Part shown: positions 13,280 through 27,744 of the stretch, in pieces
Position numbering within the stretch: the stretch's first letter is position 1
How the letters are laid out: each line of letters starts with the position of its first letter
Assembly: GCF_032854445.1 (NCBI RefSeq)
Contig: NC_088302.1
Location: forward strand, 21,153,788 to 21,217,787
Length of the DNA stretch: 64,000 nt
Direction: 5' to 3'
Source of the DNA: Liolophura sinensis
Taxonomy: Eukaryota > Mollusca > Polyplacophora > Chitonida > Chitonidae
Translations under genes and position numbers: made by a program
Notes under the pieces: model-generated
Databases searched by the model: none
What the model was told of the DNA's origin: nothing
What the model saw: only the letters and a program-made list of their open reading frames with translations

Positions 13280-15095
13280 TATATATATAGGTGGCCCTAT
13301 AAAGTGGATGAATCATATAGAATCAACTAAAATGTGTCACTTGAAAAATACTATACAGTATTTAAACTTAAATCCAATGATCAAAATCTAAAACAAAGGA
13401 GCAAAACTGACATGATCACAAAATGCCACAAATGGAACACATATCTATGAATTTTTATTTGCACTGACTCATTTCTGTAAGTCACTGTTTTTGACTCATA
13501 TATTGACTCAGGAACCTTTCATTAATATGATCTAAGTGTGTAAATTTACCCTGACAAATACTAATCTTGCTACACTTATTCCCTCTATTCATACTCGTTG
13601 CAGTCTCCTGTGCTTGTTTGTATGTTTGCTTGGGGCTTAACATCAACTAGGTCATATCACACTTATGCATCTTCTTTACATGCAAGTAACAACCAAGACA
13701 ACACAATTTTTGGACATAGGTTGTCAGACAAAAAAAAGAAAATACTTCATTTTTTTGTCAGTAATTTTAATCTGCTTAGCTTTTTGTCTTGTCAGTGTAT
13801 TAATTTCTCTTTCTCCAGACCTGTTATAAAGTGTATAAACAAAAAACACAANNNNNNNNNNNNNNNNNNNNNNNNNNNNNNNNNNNNNNNNNNNNNNNNN
13901 NNNNNNNNNNNNNNNNNNNNNNNNNNNNNNNNNNNNNNNNNNNNNNNNNNNNNNNNNNNNNNNNNNNNNNNNNNNNNNNNNNNNNNNNNNNNNNNNNNNN
14001 NNNNNNNNNNNNNNNNNNNNNNNNNNNNNNNNNNNNNNNNNNNNNNNNNNNGAAAGCCAACATGAGCTGGACTCACAGCAATCACATTAGGTGTGAGTCT
14101 TCTGGGCTACTGCACCATGGTAACCCTCATACCACAAAGGCCCCCACATCAGCTGATGTGCTATGCATATTATGAAAATGCATGTATATCAACATGAGAC
14201 AACAGCAGTCAATTTCTTAGTTTATAGTACTGAATGTTGAAATTTGGACACATTTGCCTTACGATAACAATGATGAGGGTGACCAAATATTTACTTTACA
14301 CAGTCAATAAGCTTTTATTTTATTCATCTGATGGTGTTTCATGCCGTACTCAAGAATATTTCTGTTACATCATGGCAGCCAGCATTATGGCTCAAGGAAA
14401 TCAAGCAGAGCATGGGGACACCCTCAACCATCTGCTGGTTGCTGCTAGACCTTCCCACGTAAGACCAGAGAGGTAGCCTGCATGAACTGAACTTGAAACT
14501 CATAGTGACAGAATCAGCTTTTAAAGTTTTAAACCAAAGATCTATAATCTATCAAGACCAAAACAGACCCAGCTCCAAAATATCAGAAATGTTAATCCAC
14601 ATGTACAGTCCTTATCTTTTACCTAGCAACGGCCCAATTCGTGTAATGGCAAGGGCGGGTCGGTAAAGAAAAAAGTCACGTGATGACAAAACTCTTCGTC
14701 CCAACAACGTGCGTTACAACACTTCTCGAAGATCTCTTCGAAAAAGCAACAAACATACAAACTGTTATTTACGATAAAGATGGGGTTAAAAGCACTCTTT
14801 ACACATCGCCTATCGGGGTTATATGACATTCACCGCCCCGCTTTCCCCATGCGCCAAACAAATCTGACAGAATGAAGCCGGTCCATGCTCGCTTTCCTAG
14901 GTAACGGTATGTGGCAACATCCCTAAAACTTTACCCAGATTTCACGGCATCAAATATTGGATGTCCCTTTGGTTCCTTAGATTCTTTCTCTTCTCCCTCT
15001 CCATGTTTCCGTGTCCGTGGCTGCAGTTTGGTCCGTGTTGGTGGAAGTTTGTTGAACTGCCCATGGCCTGCTGGGGCACCCTGGCTGACCGCCAT
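4498..15095 (-). CDS. ZDHHC17-like: ankyrin-repeat DHHC palmitoyltransferase (ZDHHC13/17-like), multi-exon
   Basis: The family transfers palmitate from palmitoyl-CoA to substrate cysteines at Golgi and other membranes, through an N-terminal ankyrin domain, six membrane helices and a cytosolic DHHC cysteine-rich domain. Exons seen, 5' to 3': 15095-14935 (start), 12820-12687 and 12348-12205 (ankyrin), 11750-11655 (helix after FGPPG), 10885-10733 (helix and DPG motif), 9901-9727 (DHHC domain), then either 7959-7794 or 5468-5294 (TM5/TM6), and 4692-4498 (TTNER motif, stop). Exon 1 ends in phase 2, but the next exon I can find needs phase 1, so at least one ankyrin exon is missing, probably in the 13852-14051 gap. 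An in-frame TAG (12768-12770) and an extra G (12287-12289) break the ankyrin part. Two further joins (11655/10885 and 10733/9901) are each one base short of phase, which an unseen microexon or single-base deletions would explain. The DHHC part is otherwise intact. Family assignment is firm; ZDHHC13 versus 17 versus a third invertebrate class is open. Confidence 0.85.
4735..4800 (+). repeat. degenerate short repeat (family E)
   Basis: Contains GCCACATCGGTAATATTTCA and CATAATGTGG. The same module recurs near 6490, 11450, 11850 and 56440. It looks like the remnant of an old SINE whose core is CCACATCGGCAATATTTCAG. Confidence 0.5.
5294..5468 (-). CDS. ZDHHC17-like: ZDHHC17-like alternative exon B (TM5-TM6)
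   Basis: A 175-nt exon between TAATTTCAG and GTAAGGG. Its first base again completes AGA, then [20 protein letters not shown], a loop with [12 protein letters not shown], and [20 protein letters not shown]; it ends in phase 0. It is 58 codons against 55 in exon A and aligns with it, most clearly at IIG(x)nLLF and the final T. Both exons fit the same upstream and downstream partners. Confidence 0.8.
5815..6480. other. intron sequence, nothing recognised
   Basis: Lies between alternative exons A and B of the DHHC gene. AT-rich, no third copy of the TM5-TM6 exon found here by eye, no mobile element recognised. Confidence 0.45.
6480..6540 (-). repeat. degenerate short repeat (family E)
   Basis: Matches the module at 4735 in the opposite orientation: GAAATATTGCCGATGTGGCG followed by TTAAACC and a CATTCATTC end. 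Confidence 0.5.
6541..7560. other. intron sequence, nothing recognised
   Basis: Remainder of the intron between exons A and B. Contains long A tracts (6964-7000) and purine-rich stretches. Open frames here are driven by homopolymers and lack splice context. Confidence 0.45.
7794..7959 (-). CDS. ZDHHC17-like: ZDHHC17-like alternative exon A (TM5-TM6)
   Basis: A 166-nt exon between TTTTAG and GTAAGAGG. Its first base completes the AGA arginine begun by the DHHC exon, then it reads [20 protein letters not shown] and, after LQLGGWHWG, a second helix ending ITCVISVFT. It ends in phase 0. Two hydrophobic segments with a short loop match the TM5/TM6 region of the family. It cannot be spliced to exon B in frame. 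Confidence 0.8.
8185..9045. repeat. minisatellite, about 30-33-bp unit
   Basis: Around 26 imperfect tandem copies of a unit built on GAGAATAACACTGTCTAGAG and TCATATGGGTGTGA. It fills most of the intron between the DHHC exon (ends 9727) and alternative exon A (starts 7959). Looser, similar units can be traced back to about 7970. Confidence 0.88.
9290..9505 (-). repeat. tRNA-derived SINE, family 1 (reverse copy)
   Basis: Reverse-oriented, diverged copy. It has GTGGGAGGAAACCGGGCAGA, AAGCCAGCATGAGCTG, CTCACAGCGACCGCATTGGT and a head ending in CATGGAGG. An open frame here is a by-product. Confidence 0.8.
9727..9901 (-). CDS. ZDHHC17-like: ZDHHC17-like exon: DHHC cysteine-rich domain
   Basis: The catalytic exon. 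The frame gives [20 protein letters not shown] followed by [18 protein letters not shown] and YNNR. All zinc-binding Cys/His positions of the cysteine-rich domain and the catalytic DHHC are present. After the DHHC it has CPY where most family members have CPW. Acceptor ATTTTACAG, donor GTATGG; ends in phase 2 (AG of an arginine codon). Confidence 0.93.
10217..10470 (+). repeat. tRNA-derived SINE, family 1 (full-length, forward)
   Basis: Full copy in an intron of the DHHC gene. The head GGCCTCCGTGGCTCAGTTGG is a tRNA-like start with a pol III A box (TGGCTCAGTTGG), and a degenerate B box follows (GAGTTTAAGTCC). The body has TGCGGATGGTCGTGGGTTTC, then the tail TATAAGTGAAATATTCTTGA and CCAATCAAATAAATAAATCA. 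The tail is the part most often kept in truncated copies across the window. Confidence 0.88.
10733..10885 (-). CDS. ZDHHC17-like: ZDHHC17-like exon: membrane helix and DPG motif
   Basis: A 51-codon exon with acceptor CTTTTCAG and donor GTAGGT. It encodes [20 protein letters not shown], a helix ending WVCLYHA, and [10 protein letters not shown]. The DPG tripeptide after a helix is a conserved landmark of DHHC enzymes upstream of the cysteine-rich domain. It ends in phase 0 where the next exon needs phase 1; one more A in the AAAACAG at the exon end would correct this. Confidence 0.85.
11318..11357. repeat. (TA)n microsatellite
   Basis: Short imperfect TA/ATT tract in an intron of the DHHC gene. 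Confidence 0.8.
11440..11495 (+). repeat. degenerate short repeat (family E)
   Basis: GAATGAAAGGTTATGGCTTA then ACCACATCCGCAGTATTTCA and GCCATG, same module as 4735. Confidence 0.5.
11655..11750 (-). CDS. ZDHHC17-like: ZDHHC17-like exon: first membrane helix after the ankyrin domain
   Basis: Between acceptor CTTATCAG and donor GTGAGT the frame reads [20 protein letters not shown] and continues as a hydrophobic helix to CMYS. It ends in phase 2, but the next exon begins in phase 0, so one base or a small exon is missing at this junction. Confidence 0.75.
11850..11905 (-). repeat. degenerate short repeat (family E)
   Basis: Reverse copy: CAATGTGGCTGGAATAATGT, GGTGTTAAGCCG and a CATTCA end. 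Confidence 0.5.
12205..12348 (-). CDS. ZDHHC17-like: ZDHHC17-like ankyrin exon with one-base frameshift
   Basis: Starts after TTATTCAG with [20 protein letters not shown], a clear ankyrin repeat, then hits TGA because of one extra base in the GGG at 12289-12287. Removing one G gives [13 protein letters not shown] and later PRIDFW, and makes the exon end in phase 2. That is exactly what the next exon (11750, first base completes the W codon) requires. The splice phases therefore preserve the original frame. Confidence 0.8.
12687..12820 (-). CDS. ZDHHC17-like: ZDHHC17-like ankyrin exon with in-frame stop
   Basis: Acceptor TGTTGCAG precedes 12820 and donor GTAGGT follows 12687. The frame reads [16 protein letters not shown], then a TAG stop at 12770-12768, then [17 protein letters not shown] and [15 protein letters not shown] is the core ankyrin motif. 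Both splice sites and the frame on each side of the stop are intact, so a single substitution (for example CAG to TAG) is enough to explain it. Confidence 0.8.
13205..13290. repeat. (TA)n microsatellite
   Basis: About 80 bp of nearly pure TA with a small CA-containing interruption near 13270, inside the intron upstream of the ankyrin exon at 12820. Confidence 0.95.
13852..14051. other. assembly gap (200 N)
   Basis: Exactly 200 N, a conventional placeholder, so the true size is unknown. It lies between exon 1 and the first visible ankyrin exon of the DHHC gene, where at least one exon is required by splice phase. Open frames drawn across it have no meaning. Confidence 0.98.
14052..14140 (-). 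repeat. SINE family 1 fragment at gap edge
   Basis: AAAGCCAACATGAGCTGGAC then CTCACAGCAATCACATTAGG and a GGCCCCC end: the reverse head half of family 1. The tail half would fall inside the N gap, so a repeat may have caused the assembly break. Confidence 0.75.
14320..14510 (-). repeat. SINE family 1 (reverse, head truncated)
   Basis: TGCCGTACTCAAGAATATTT, CATGGCAGCCAGCATTATGG and CCATCTGCTGGTTGCTG are family 1 blocks in reverse orientation, in the first intron of the DHHC gene. Confidence 0.8.
14935..15095 (-). CDS. ZDHHC17-like: ZDHHC17-like exon 1 (start codon)
   Basis: ATG at 15095-15093 opens a frame that is charged and proline-rich for about 45 residues and ends in [10 protein letters not shown], the usual beginning of a first ankyrin repeat. 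A donor (GG|GTAAAG) follows at 14934. The exon ends in phase 2. I chose this ATG because it lies in a local CG-containing promoter-like region and the frame leads directly into the ankyrin start. Confidence 0.75.
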
Positions 15096-16288
15096 ATTTA
15101 CACGATCTACAGACTATGCCACACGTTAAGGCACATCTGTGACATACAGACTTGTTGAGACAGATCGCTAACGTTATGAGGTCACGTGACCCAACTGACC
15201 TCTCGGATATCCAGCCGCGGAAATATTTACTTAATTTCGTTGTGTAGCGAGTTTACCATTAGAGGTGTGCATACTGAAAGAATATATTTATACACGTTTT
15301 TACTTATTTTTCTTTTTTTTTTTTTGGATATCATATTTATAGCTGTACAGGTACAGCATCTGTAGGCCTACGATTTTGCAGAAAGAAAAAGCGTTGTTAT
15401 ATACATGTTCATCTATAAAATACATCCCATTGCTTTTAAGAAAACAATAAAACATAAATAATCACACTTTTTGTCCCTAGCGCGACTTTTGTGTGTAGTT
15501 TTTTGTCCGTCAAAATCAAACTATAAATGCATAAGAGTGTTTTACTTGAAAGGGTCACAACAAGCTCAGTTTCCTCAACGAACATGAGTAGCCCCCCCCC
15601 CCCCCGCCCCCCCCCCAATTTTAATCAGATATAAAAAGTTGGCACAGTACCCAGTTCAGAGTAGTATGCAGTACATACATCATGAACCTATAGAGGGATT
15701 TGCACATGACATCATCACCACATAGAGCCATGCACACAGCCTATTGGAGTCCTGTTCCTATGTTGGCCAGAAGTAGGTCATACAACCCCTCTATAATAAA
15801 AGTAAATACATACTTATGAACTGCTCATTATGGAAGATATGTATTTATAATACATGTACCTCCTATGATTACAAGCCCTATATAATCCATCTGGACTAAT
15901 CCGGTCTAAGGTTGGCATATATTTACTAATACGCGGAAACCGCTGCCATCCTTAACTTGGACGACGTGTGCACCCGATTATGACATAGTATCCGTATTCA
16001 CCCGGCAAATAAGGTATGCTTTTAGCTGCTCACCGCGAGATGCCGTCTACCCGATTGACCTAGATCGTTACGTCAATCACGTTGACGTCTATTGAGAATC
16101 TGACAACGTGTAAAATATATCACAACGTTATTTCAGTATTCCAGGCTATGGAACAGTTCAGCAAGGAAAGATGGACAACAACGTTGTTTTGGAAGCTGTT
16201 TGTTGGGTGAAATAGAATTATGAAGATGCTTTTAAAATGACAAGAAATTGACATAGTGACTGCGTTTTTTTTTTTGTTTTTTTTTTCA

Positions 16289-16320
16289 CCACTCATATCC
16301 ACACGTGTGGATATGGGTGG
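16289..16320. promoter_or_regulatory. long palindrome centred on an E-box
   Basis: A perfect 22-bp inverted repeat (16294-16315) with core CCACACGTGTGG, extended to about 32 bp with one mismatched pair (CCACT against GGGTGG). CACGTG is the binding site of bHLH-zip factors such as MYC/MAX and USF. Position in the head-to-head interval suggests a regulatory site; binding is inferred. Confidence 0.45.
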
Positions 16321-16373
16321 AACCGAATGAAGACGGTCTGACATTTGTGAGTAGGGCACAAAAGCGAGATATC

Positions 16374-16473
16374 ATGGAATTACCGCTCGTATATGCCACG
16401 GAGCTGGATAAAAAATTGTCCAGAAGACCAAGCCGTCTGCGAATGTAATTCACTTGGCTTTTGCCGCTGACAG
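16374..16473 (+). other. possible plus-strand 5' exon
   Basis: ATG at 16374 opens a short frame MELPLVYATELDKKLSRRPS ending at TAA near 16446. It is followed by a strong donor, TGACAG|GTAAGTG, at 16473/16474. It could be an untranslated or alternative first exon of RBX1 or of a noncoding transcript. The ATG frame stops before the donor, so it does not feed RBX1 in frame. Confidence 0.3.
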
Positions 16474-17087
16474 GTAAGTGTTTTCTTGTATTTTCGTTCC
16501 GCCGAATTAATCGACGGATGTTCCGTTCTCATACAGATGTTTTACTATGGATAGCCTCTCCGCCGTAAACTAGACTTTACCTAATACTAAAATTTCAAAG
16601 CCGAATTCGTGGTTAAAGATCATACATTAGAGGTAATGAACATGAATGATCGAATGAAAGAAGAGTATGACAAGATATCTTTATTTTCCATGGATACAAT
16701 AAGCCCAACACTAGAACTTTTTTTTTTCAATACATACACCAATCTTAAATGAATTTGTCAGGTTTTGGTGATTTTTCATAGATTTGAAAGAAAATCAATA
16801 ATGCTAGCTCAAACTAGTCGTGCTTGAGTTCAGCTCGCTTAGGCTGTATTAATGCTAGTAAATTGAATGATTGAAGTGTAGAATAAAATAATACCAAAGA
16901 ATTTTTGTTCAAAAAAAAAAATCACAATATCATAATCTAAGAGTCTGAAAATAAATTACTGATTACAGCTGAGAACAAGACGATAACTACTTTGATGAAA
17001 TAGATCATACGCTACAGGAAGTTGTCTCGCACAGACGCATGTGGACATTTCCGCTTGTCATCGAAGAAAATAAAATATTTCCTGAAA

Positions 17088-22720
<5,633 letters not shown>

Positions 22721-22924
22721 CCTAGGACGTCCTTGTATGCGACCTTTGACCCTTCACTAAGACACCATATTCCTCTGTTGTTGTCTGTCTGTTTCTGTAT
22801 GAAGAGAGTTATGTAAAACTTGTCCATTTCCCCCAAAGACTAATTGTGTTGATTTTCTTTATTGGAGAGTTAATCTGTTGGACAATCTTTGATGTATGTA
22901 GAGTGAATGACCTAGAATTGTGCT

Positions 22925-23035
22925 CACTGCTAAGCTGCCCATTTTAACTGATTCTAAAGAGTTCTGTTGATCTTGGAAAGGTGTTTTGAGGTTTGTTTTT
23001 AAGGTAGGATATTCTATCAAAAGAAGTTTCAGCAT
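22925..23035 (+). repeat. dispersed repeat family C, copy 2 (truncated)
   Basis: AGAGTTCTGTTGATCTTGGA and AAGGTGTTTTGAGGTTTGTT match copy 1 (21045) and copy 3 (31050). Confidence 0.55.
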
Positions 23036-23339
23036 CAGCAGTACCATACCTTCTGTATAATTTGAGATGCATTTTGGGGGACTATATACCACAATGCCTT
23101 GCGAGGGTACCGACATTGAGTTGACCGATACTGGGTTTATCTCGAACCTATCCCCTTAAGCTGAGCTTCAAGCCAGGAAAGTATCCAGTTTGCTAATGTA
23201 GCATGATCGGGTTTTCTAGAATGAAGTCTGGCAATGCCCCAAAATGAGCTGAATATATACTTGGATATGCACAGTAGTATTTCGTTGCAGTTATATGCAG
23301 TTCAGCTGCCTACTTTGTGGCCGTCGTCGTTAACTTTGA

Positions 23340-23710
23340 AGAACTTGAACCTAGGTCCCATTATTACGATGTCATCCTTACTAGGTCTACTTATTACGAG
23401 GTCATCCTGACAAGGTCCTCTTATTACGAGGTCATCCTCACTAGGTCTGCTTATTACGAGGTCGTCCTGACTAGGTCCACTTATTGCGAGGTCGTCCTGA
23501 CTAGGTCCACTTATTACGAGGTCGTCCTGACTAGGTCCACTTATTGCGAGGTCGTCCTCACCAGGTCCACTTATTGCGAGGTCGTCCTCAATAGGTCCAT
23601 TTATTGCGAGGTCTTCCTCACTAGATCCAATTATTGCGAGGTCGTCCTCACGAGGTCCTCTTAATTCAAGGTCATCCTCACGAAGTCCTCTTATTACGAG
23701 GTCATCTTTG
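23340..23710 (+). repeat. minisatellite, 30-bp unit
   Basis: Twelve tandem copies of a very regular 30-bp unit, CTAGGTCCACTTATTACGAG plus GTCGTCCTGA. Because 30 is a multiple of three, the array stays open as a 10-residue protein repeat (TRSTYYEVVL) for over 100 codons. I treat that as a by-product: no splice sites or homology support it. Confidence 0.93.
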
Positions 23711-23969
23711 CTACCTCATTATCACAGGGCATTCTGTTCATGTAGGTTCTTTATTTGTGGTTTAATGCTAGGACTACTAAATCTATTATCACTGATACGA
23801 TGGAGATCAACTTTTTGTGTGGAGGAAAACTCATGGCCTGGAGTAAACCACTGATCTTTGACAAGATACCAACAAACTTTTTCACATACAACATACAGTT
23901 CATCCATGGAAGACAAGTAGTCAATGGATACAAGATTGCACAAACTGCCACTCGAGCCTGGGCATCTGT

Positions 23970-24236
23970 TTTTTGTTTATTTATTTAGTTGATTGGTGTT
24001 TTACACTGTACTCAAGAATATTTCACTTATACGACGGCCAGCATTATGGTGGGAGGAAACCGGGAATAGCCTGGGGGAAACCCATGACCATCCGCAGGTT
24101 GCTGAAAGCCCTTCCCACTAACGAACGGAGAGGATGCCAGCATGAGCTGGACTTGAACACACAGCGACTGCATTGGTGAGAGGCTTCTGGGTCATTACGC
24201 TGCGCTAGCGCGATAATCGAGCCACGGAGGCCCCTC
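23970..24236 (-). repeat. SINE family 1 (full-length, reverse)
   Basis: Complete reverse copy: TTTATTTAGTTGATTGGTGT tail, TGGTGGGAGGAAACCGGGA, AACCCATGACCATCCGCAGG, GAGGATGCCAGCATGAGCTG, GCTGCGCTAGCGCG, then the head GAGCCACGGAGGCCCC. Confidence 0.88.
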
Positions 24237-24334
24237 TGTTTATTGTTACCAAGGACCCACAAACAGACAGAGGAAAGAAATCTATAATTTCCTGTTCAAG
24301 GCCAGAGTATGCTTAATAACTGGTGTAATTATAA

Positions 24335-24535
24335 TTATTTATTTCGCCGTTGTTTTACACCATATTCAAGAACATTTCACTTACATGGTGGTGGCTAGTA
24401 TCATACAGGGAGGAAACCGTGCTGGGTTGCTAGCAGACCTTCCCACGTACGACTCCAGAGGAAGCAGAATGAGCTGGATTTAATAACTCACAGTAACGAC
24501 ATTGGTGAGAAGCTCCCTAAGTCCCTGTGCTGCTT
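24335..24535 (-). repeat. SINE family 1 (diverged, reverse)
   Basis: TTCAAGAACATTTCACTTAC, GGGAGGAAACCGTGCTGG, AGACCTTCCCACGTACGACT and CACAGTAACGACATTGGTGA. Lies 100 bp from the previous copy in the same orientation. Confidence 0.75.
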
Positions 24536-24835
24536 TAGCATTGTAAATATAAAGTAGAATTAAAAGAAGAGACATCAGTTCACTCAAAACATTCTGGACA
24601 TCTTCCAGGTTAATAATTATAATTGCTGAACCTTACATCAGACAAGCGAAATTTTATCTATATATGAAAAAAACAACTTGAGCCAATTCCACAGGAAAGA
24701 GGGTGAATACAGATGAATGTCATTACAATAAAAACATGACAGTGTTCTCGATAATAAACTAAACCCAAGGAGATTGTACAGAGGTTACACACACAGTAGA
24801 AAACTTTCCAATGTCAAGAAAATGGTATTATGTTA

Positions 24836-25085
24836 TACCTGAAACACATCGTAACCAAATGTTACAGGACAGGCTTCATAAGCTTAACTCTGTAAATGGC
24901 TATAGTAGTATGTTTTCTACACATGACTGGCACATGCCTGAAATACATCATAACCAAATGTTACAGGACAGGCACATGAGCTTAATCCAGTCCCTGGTTA
25001 TGTTACAATATTGGGTTTACTGCACGTAGCTGAAGCACAGTGTAACCAACTGGTACAGGACTAGCTTCATAAGCTTAACCCACTC
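24836..25085 (+). repeat. three tandem copies of a ~95-bp unit
   Basis: The block GAAACACATCGTAACCAAAT / GTTACAGGACAGGC recurs at 24841, 24940 and 25032, each followed by an AAGCTTAA or GAGCTTAA motif. Copies are 80-90% alike by eye. Confidence 0.75.
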
Positions 25086-26254
25086 TAAACACATCAGTAA
25101 ATGCAAAAGGCTGAATTTAAGATAAGTGTACACGTTGAATACGGTGCACCAGTTTACGTCTCCTCATAATAATACGGTCACTCTTTATAACACAAACTCT
25201 CACCATACCAGAAAGAGCTAAAATTTTTTAAGCACGAACAAAATCAGCTAACTGACTGGTCAAGCGTAACCTTCCAAACACGAAACCGTAAACTCGTGTT
25301 ATTCAATTGGTATATGGCTCCAAAGGACAACCTCATTCCTGGTTTAATTCTACATCCTTTAGAAGCCAATGTGCACGTTACATACAATAAATGTCAATCA
25401 ATACCACCAAAAGCATTGTAGCATGTGCTATCGTTCATGTTGTATCCACTGCCGGTGGAATGGTCCTCACCAATAGGAATCTTTCAAAAAAAAAAAAACT
25501 GTACACGGGTACATTTTAAATTATGACAAAATGTTACCATAACTACGGGTTTTCTTTCTCTCGAGATAACCACTAAAATGAGAACGAAGCTTGAACAGAA
25601 CAGAATCCCCTTATACATGCTCAAATACTTCCACTGAGAATGTTCAGATCAAAAAACATGAGTGCATCTACTCACAGATGAACATCCTGCATGTTTTCAT
25701 TACTAGGTATGGTCAGCGTGACACCCAATCTGATCGCAATCAGTATTATTAATAGTGCGTATAAACCAAGTGTAAATAACAGTACTCACATATATCATAT
25801 ACATATGGATTCCATCACTAAGCGCACAACTTTGGATAACATGCCCTACCAACTCTTCTACATGTAACGTGCTGGAAGGGTGACTAAGTTGTGAGTTCAA
25901 ATCTCAACAAAGCCACTGTTTTTGCTTGAAATGATGATTTAATTCATTTTTGGGAATCTTTTTATTTGATACACTCCGTAATGATGAATGCAATGTAGCG
26001 TCAGAGTATCATGAAATGAGAGGCCTTGTAAATGTGCAGCATTTGCGACGGGTATTTTGGCAAAAAAAAAAAAATCTGAGCAGTCAGATGGAGTGATTAA
26101 TTTTCTTTCAAAATCTTGTGAGAACGATACATTTGGCACATTTGACTGGAGAGCAGTGGTGACGCTTTGATGTATTTATAGTCGAATCACAGAGGAAAAC
26201 TTTCATATAGGAATCATAATGGAAAACTCCAGCAAATTACTGCATAAGAGTTTT
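25086..26254. other. intergenic, nothing recognised
   Basis: Between RBX1 and TMEM33. AT-rich, no exon, RNA gene or clear repeat copy. Confidence 0.5.
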
Positions 26255-26400
26255 AGAGTATTTATTTCATTGATGTTTTATGCCATTCTCCAAAATAATT
26301 CACCCATAAGATACGTTTCTGGGTGAAGAAAACCAGGCAGAGCCCACAGAAAACTACCATCCTATACCAAATATCAAGCAAGCCTCCAGAGGCAAAGGCG
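26255..26400 (-). repeat. SINE family 1 (old, reverse)
   Basis: TATTTATTTCATTGATGTTT, then AAACCAGGCAGAGCCCACAG resembles the family 1 body. Strongly diverged. Confidence 0.5.
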
Positions 26401-27602
26401 GTCAAGGGTGAGTTTTTTTGGCACTGAGAATGAGGCCTAACAGCACTGAGCCAGCCAAGGAAACCAAATGTGTGACTGATTGCACTTTTTGCAGACAGGA
26501 TAATGTAAGTTCTTCTGAATGACAAGTGCAACACACCTTTGTGCAGGACCTGAGTACATATGTTGAGCTAAATGCTAAGGATGATCCGGTTTGGTATCCT
26601 AAATTACAGTCCATTTTCCAGTGACTTGTAACTGGACATTGTTGGTCAAATTTAACATAATGAAAGAGGGAGTATTAGGAAAATTAATGTATCCAAACAA
26701 TATACTTCAACATCTGGATCATTGCCAACTGAACCGTAGATCTAAGATTATAATGTAACATTTCTCCTTTTTCAAATGAAATTTTTTTTTTTTTTAATAA
26801 TTCCTGGTTTTACTTAGCAAGTGATTTAAACTACCCCCTGTTACCCGAAGCATTTCAACACATCACTATGTTAACAAATACACACCCAAACGGAACACAT
26901 AGAACTAGTGAACACAAAACTGAATGACTAACAATGAAATATTAAATACCAACATCTTCCCTTCAAATGAATTTACATCAATGTTTGTATATCTCCCATA
27001 TTGACAATTCTTTTAAAAATCCACTATTCTGTTTATGTATATAGTTAAATATTTATGTCATTTATATGCAAATAATATACATTCCAGTTAGACCATCGGT
27101 GAAGTAAATAAATTTCTTCACATCAAACAACCTCATATTTCGATAATGTAAATTCTGTTTATCTTGTAACAATAAAGTTTAACTACAGACACTTAATACC
27201 TGAAAAATCTACACCTAGAAAGCTAGTCTTTAGACTCATTCTGCACCAACATCCAAATTCTTCTTCTCTTCTCTCTTTTTTTTTTTTTCTCTTGTGCACC
27301 AAATTTAACATGTTACAAGAGAGCATCTCCTCTCTTTGTCAGATGTTTGCCCGATATGTTTGAATTATGCAAATGAGCAGTGCCCACAAAATCTTTACAC
27401 AGGGTTGCTGAGGAACGAATAAAAATACCCTGAGGATATGCCAAAAAACCAATATTACTAAATCCATGACTTGTGCTAAACAGGTATATCTACATGTTTT
27501 TTTTTTTTTGTTTTTTTTTTGTTATTTTTCCTTAGTCGTTTTATTAACATGTAGTCTGGATACAGTTGGTGGTGGATTCAGACTTCTGAAGTCAAGTCTT
27601 TG
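26401..27602. other. intergenic and TMEM33 3' UTR
   Basis: Contains T-rich tracts (27270-27290, 27499-27520). A reverse AATAAA lies at 27545-27540, about 60 bp past the TMEM33 stop, and is a plausible polyadenylation signal. Nothing else recognised. Confidence 0.45.
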
Positions 27603-27744
27603 TTAAGAACTGGCCGGCGCCACATCAGGGGCCAGCCGACATATCAAGGCGATACCCTTGTAGCTCATGTTGCGTACGAATGCTGGGCACTGGGGCTTAG
27701 AACACAGGACTTCCACATTTTGTCTCAGATCGGTGAACACCAAA
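27603..27744 (-). CDS. TMEM33: TMEM33 last exon (stop)
   Basis: Begins LVFTDLRQNVEVLCSKPQCP, then FVRNMSYKGIALICRLAPDV and TAA (27605-27603) after ASS. Human ends FNELRIVVEH...PACPLFVRR...SRLAPTVP, so the C-terminus is complete. Confidence 0.96.

Larger units (their letters stand above)
15096..17087. promoter_or_regulatory. divergent promoter interval between ZDHHC17-like and RBX1
   Basis: The two genes start on opposite strands about 2 kb apart with no gene between them. The interval holds local CG-containing stretches (15175-15230, 15920-16090, 16370-16510), a poly-C tract at 15593-15616, and a long palindrome centred on CACGTG at 16294-16315. No TATA box is placed convincingly. A shared promoter is inference from arrangement; 2 kb also allows two separate promoters. 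Confidence 0.4.

Noticed and set aside
13598-14175. Several open frames spanning 13852-14051
   Set aside because: They run through 200 N and have no real sequence in the middle.
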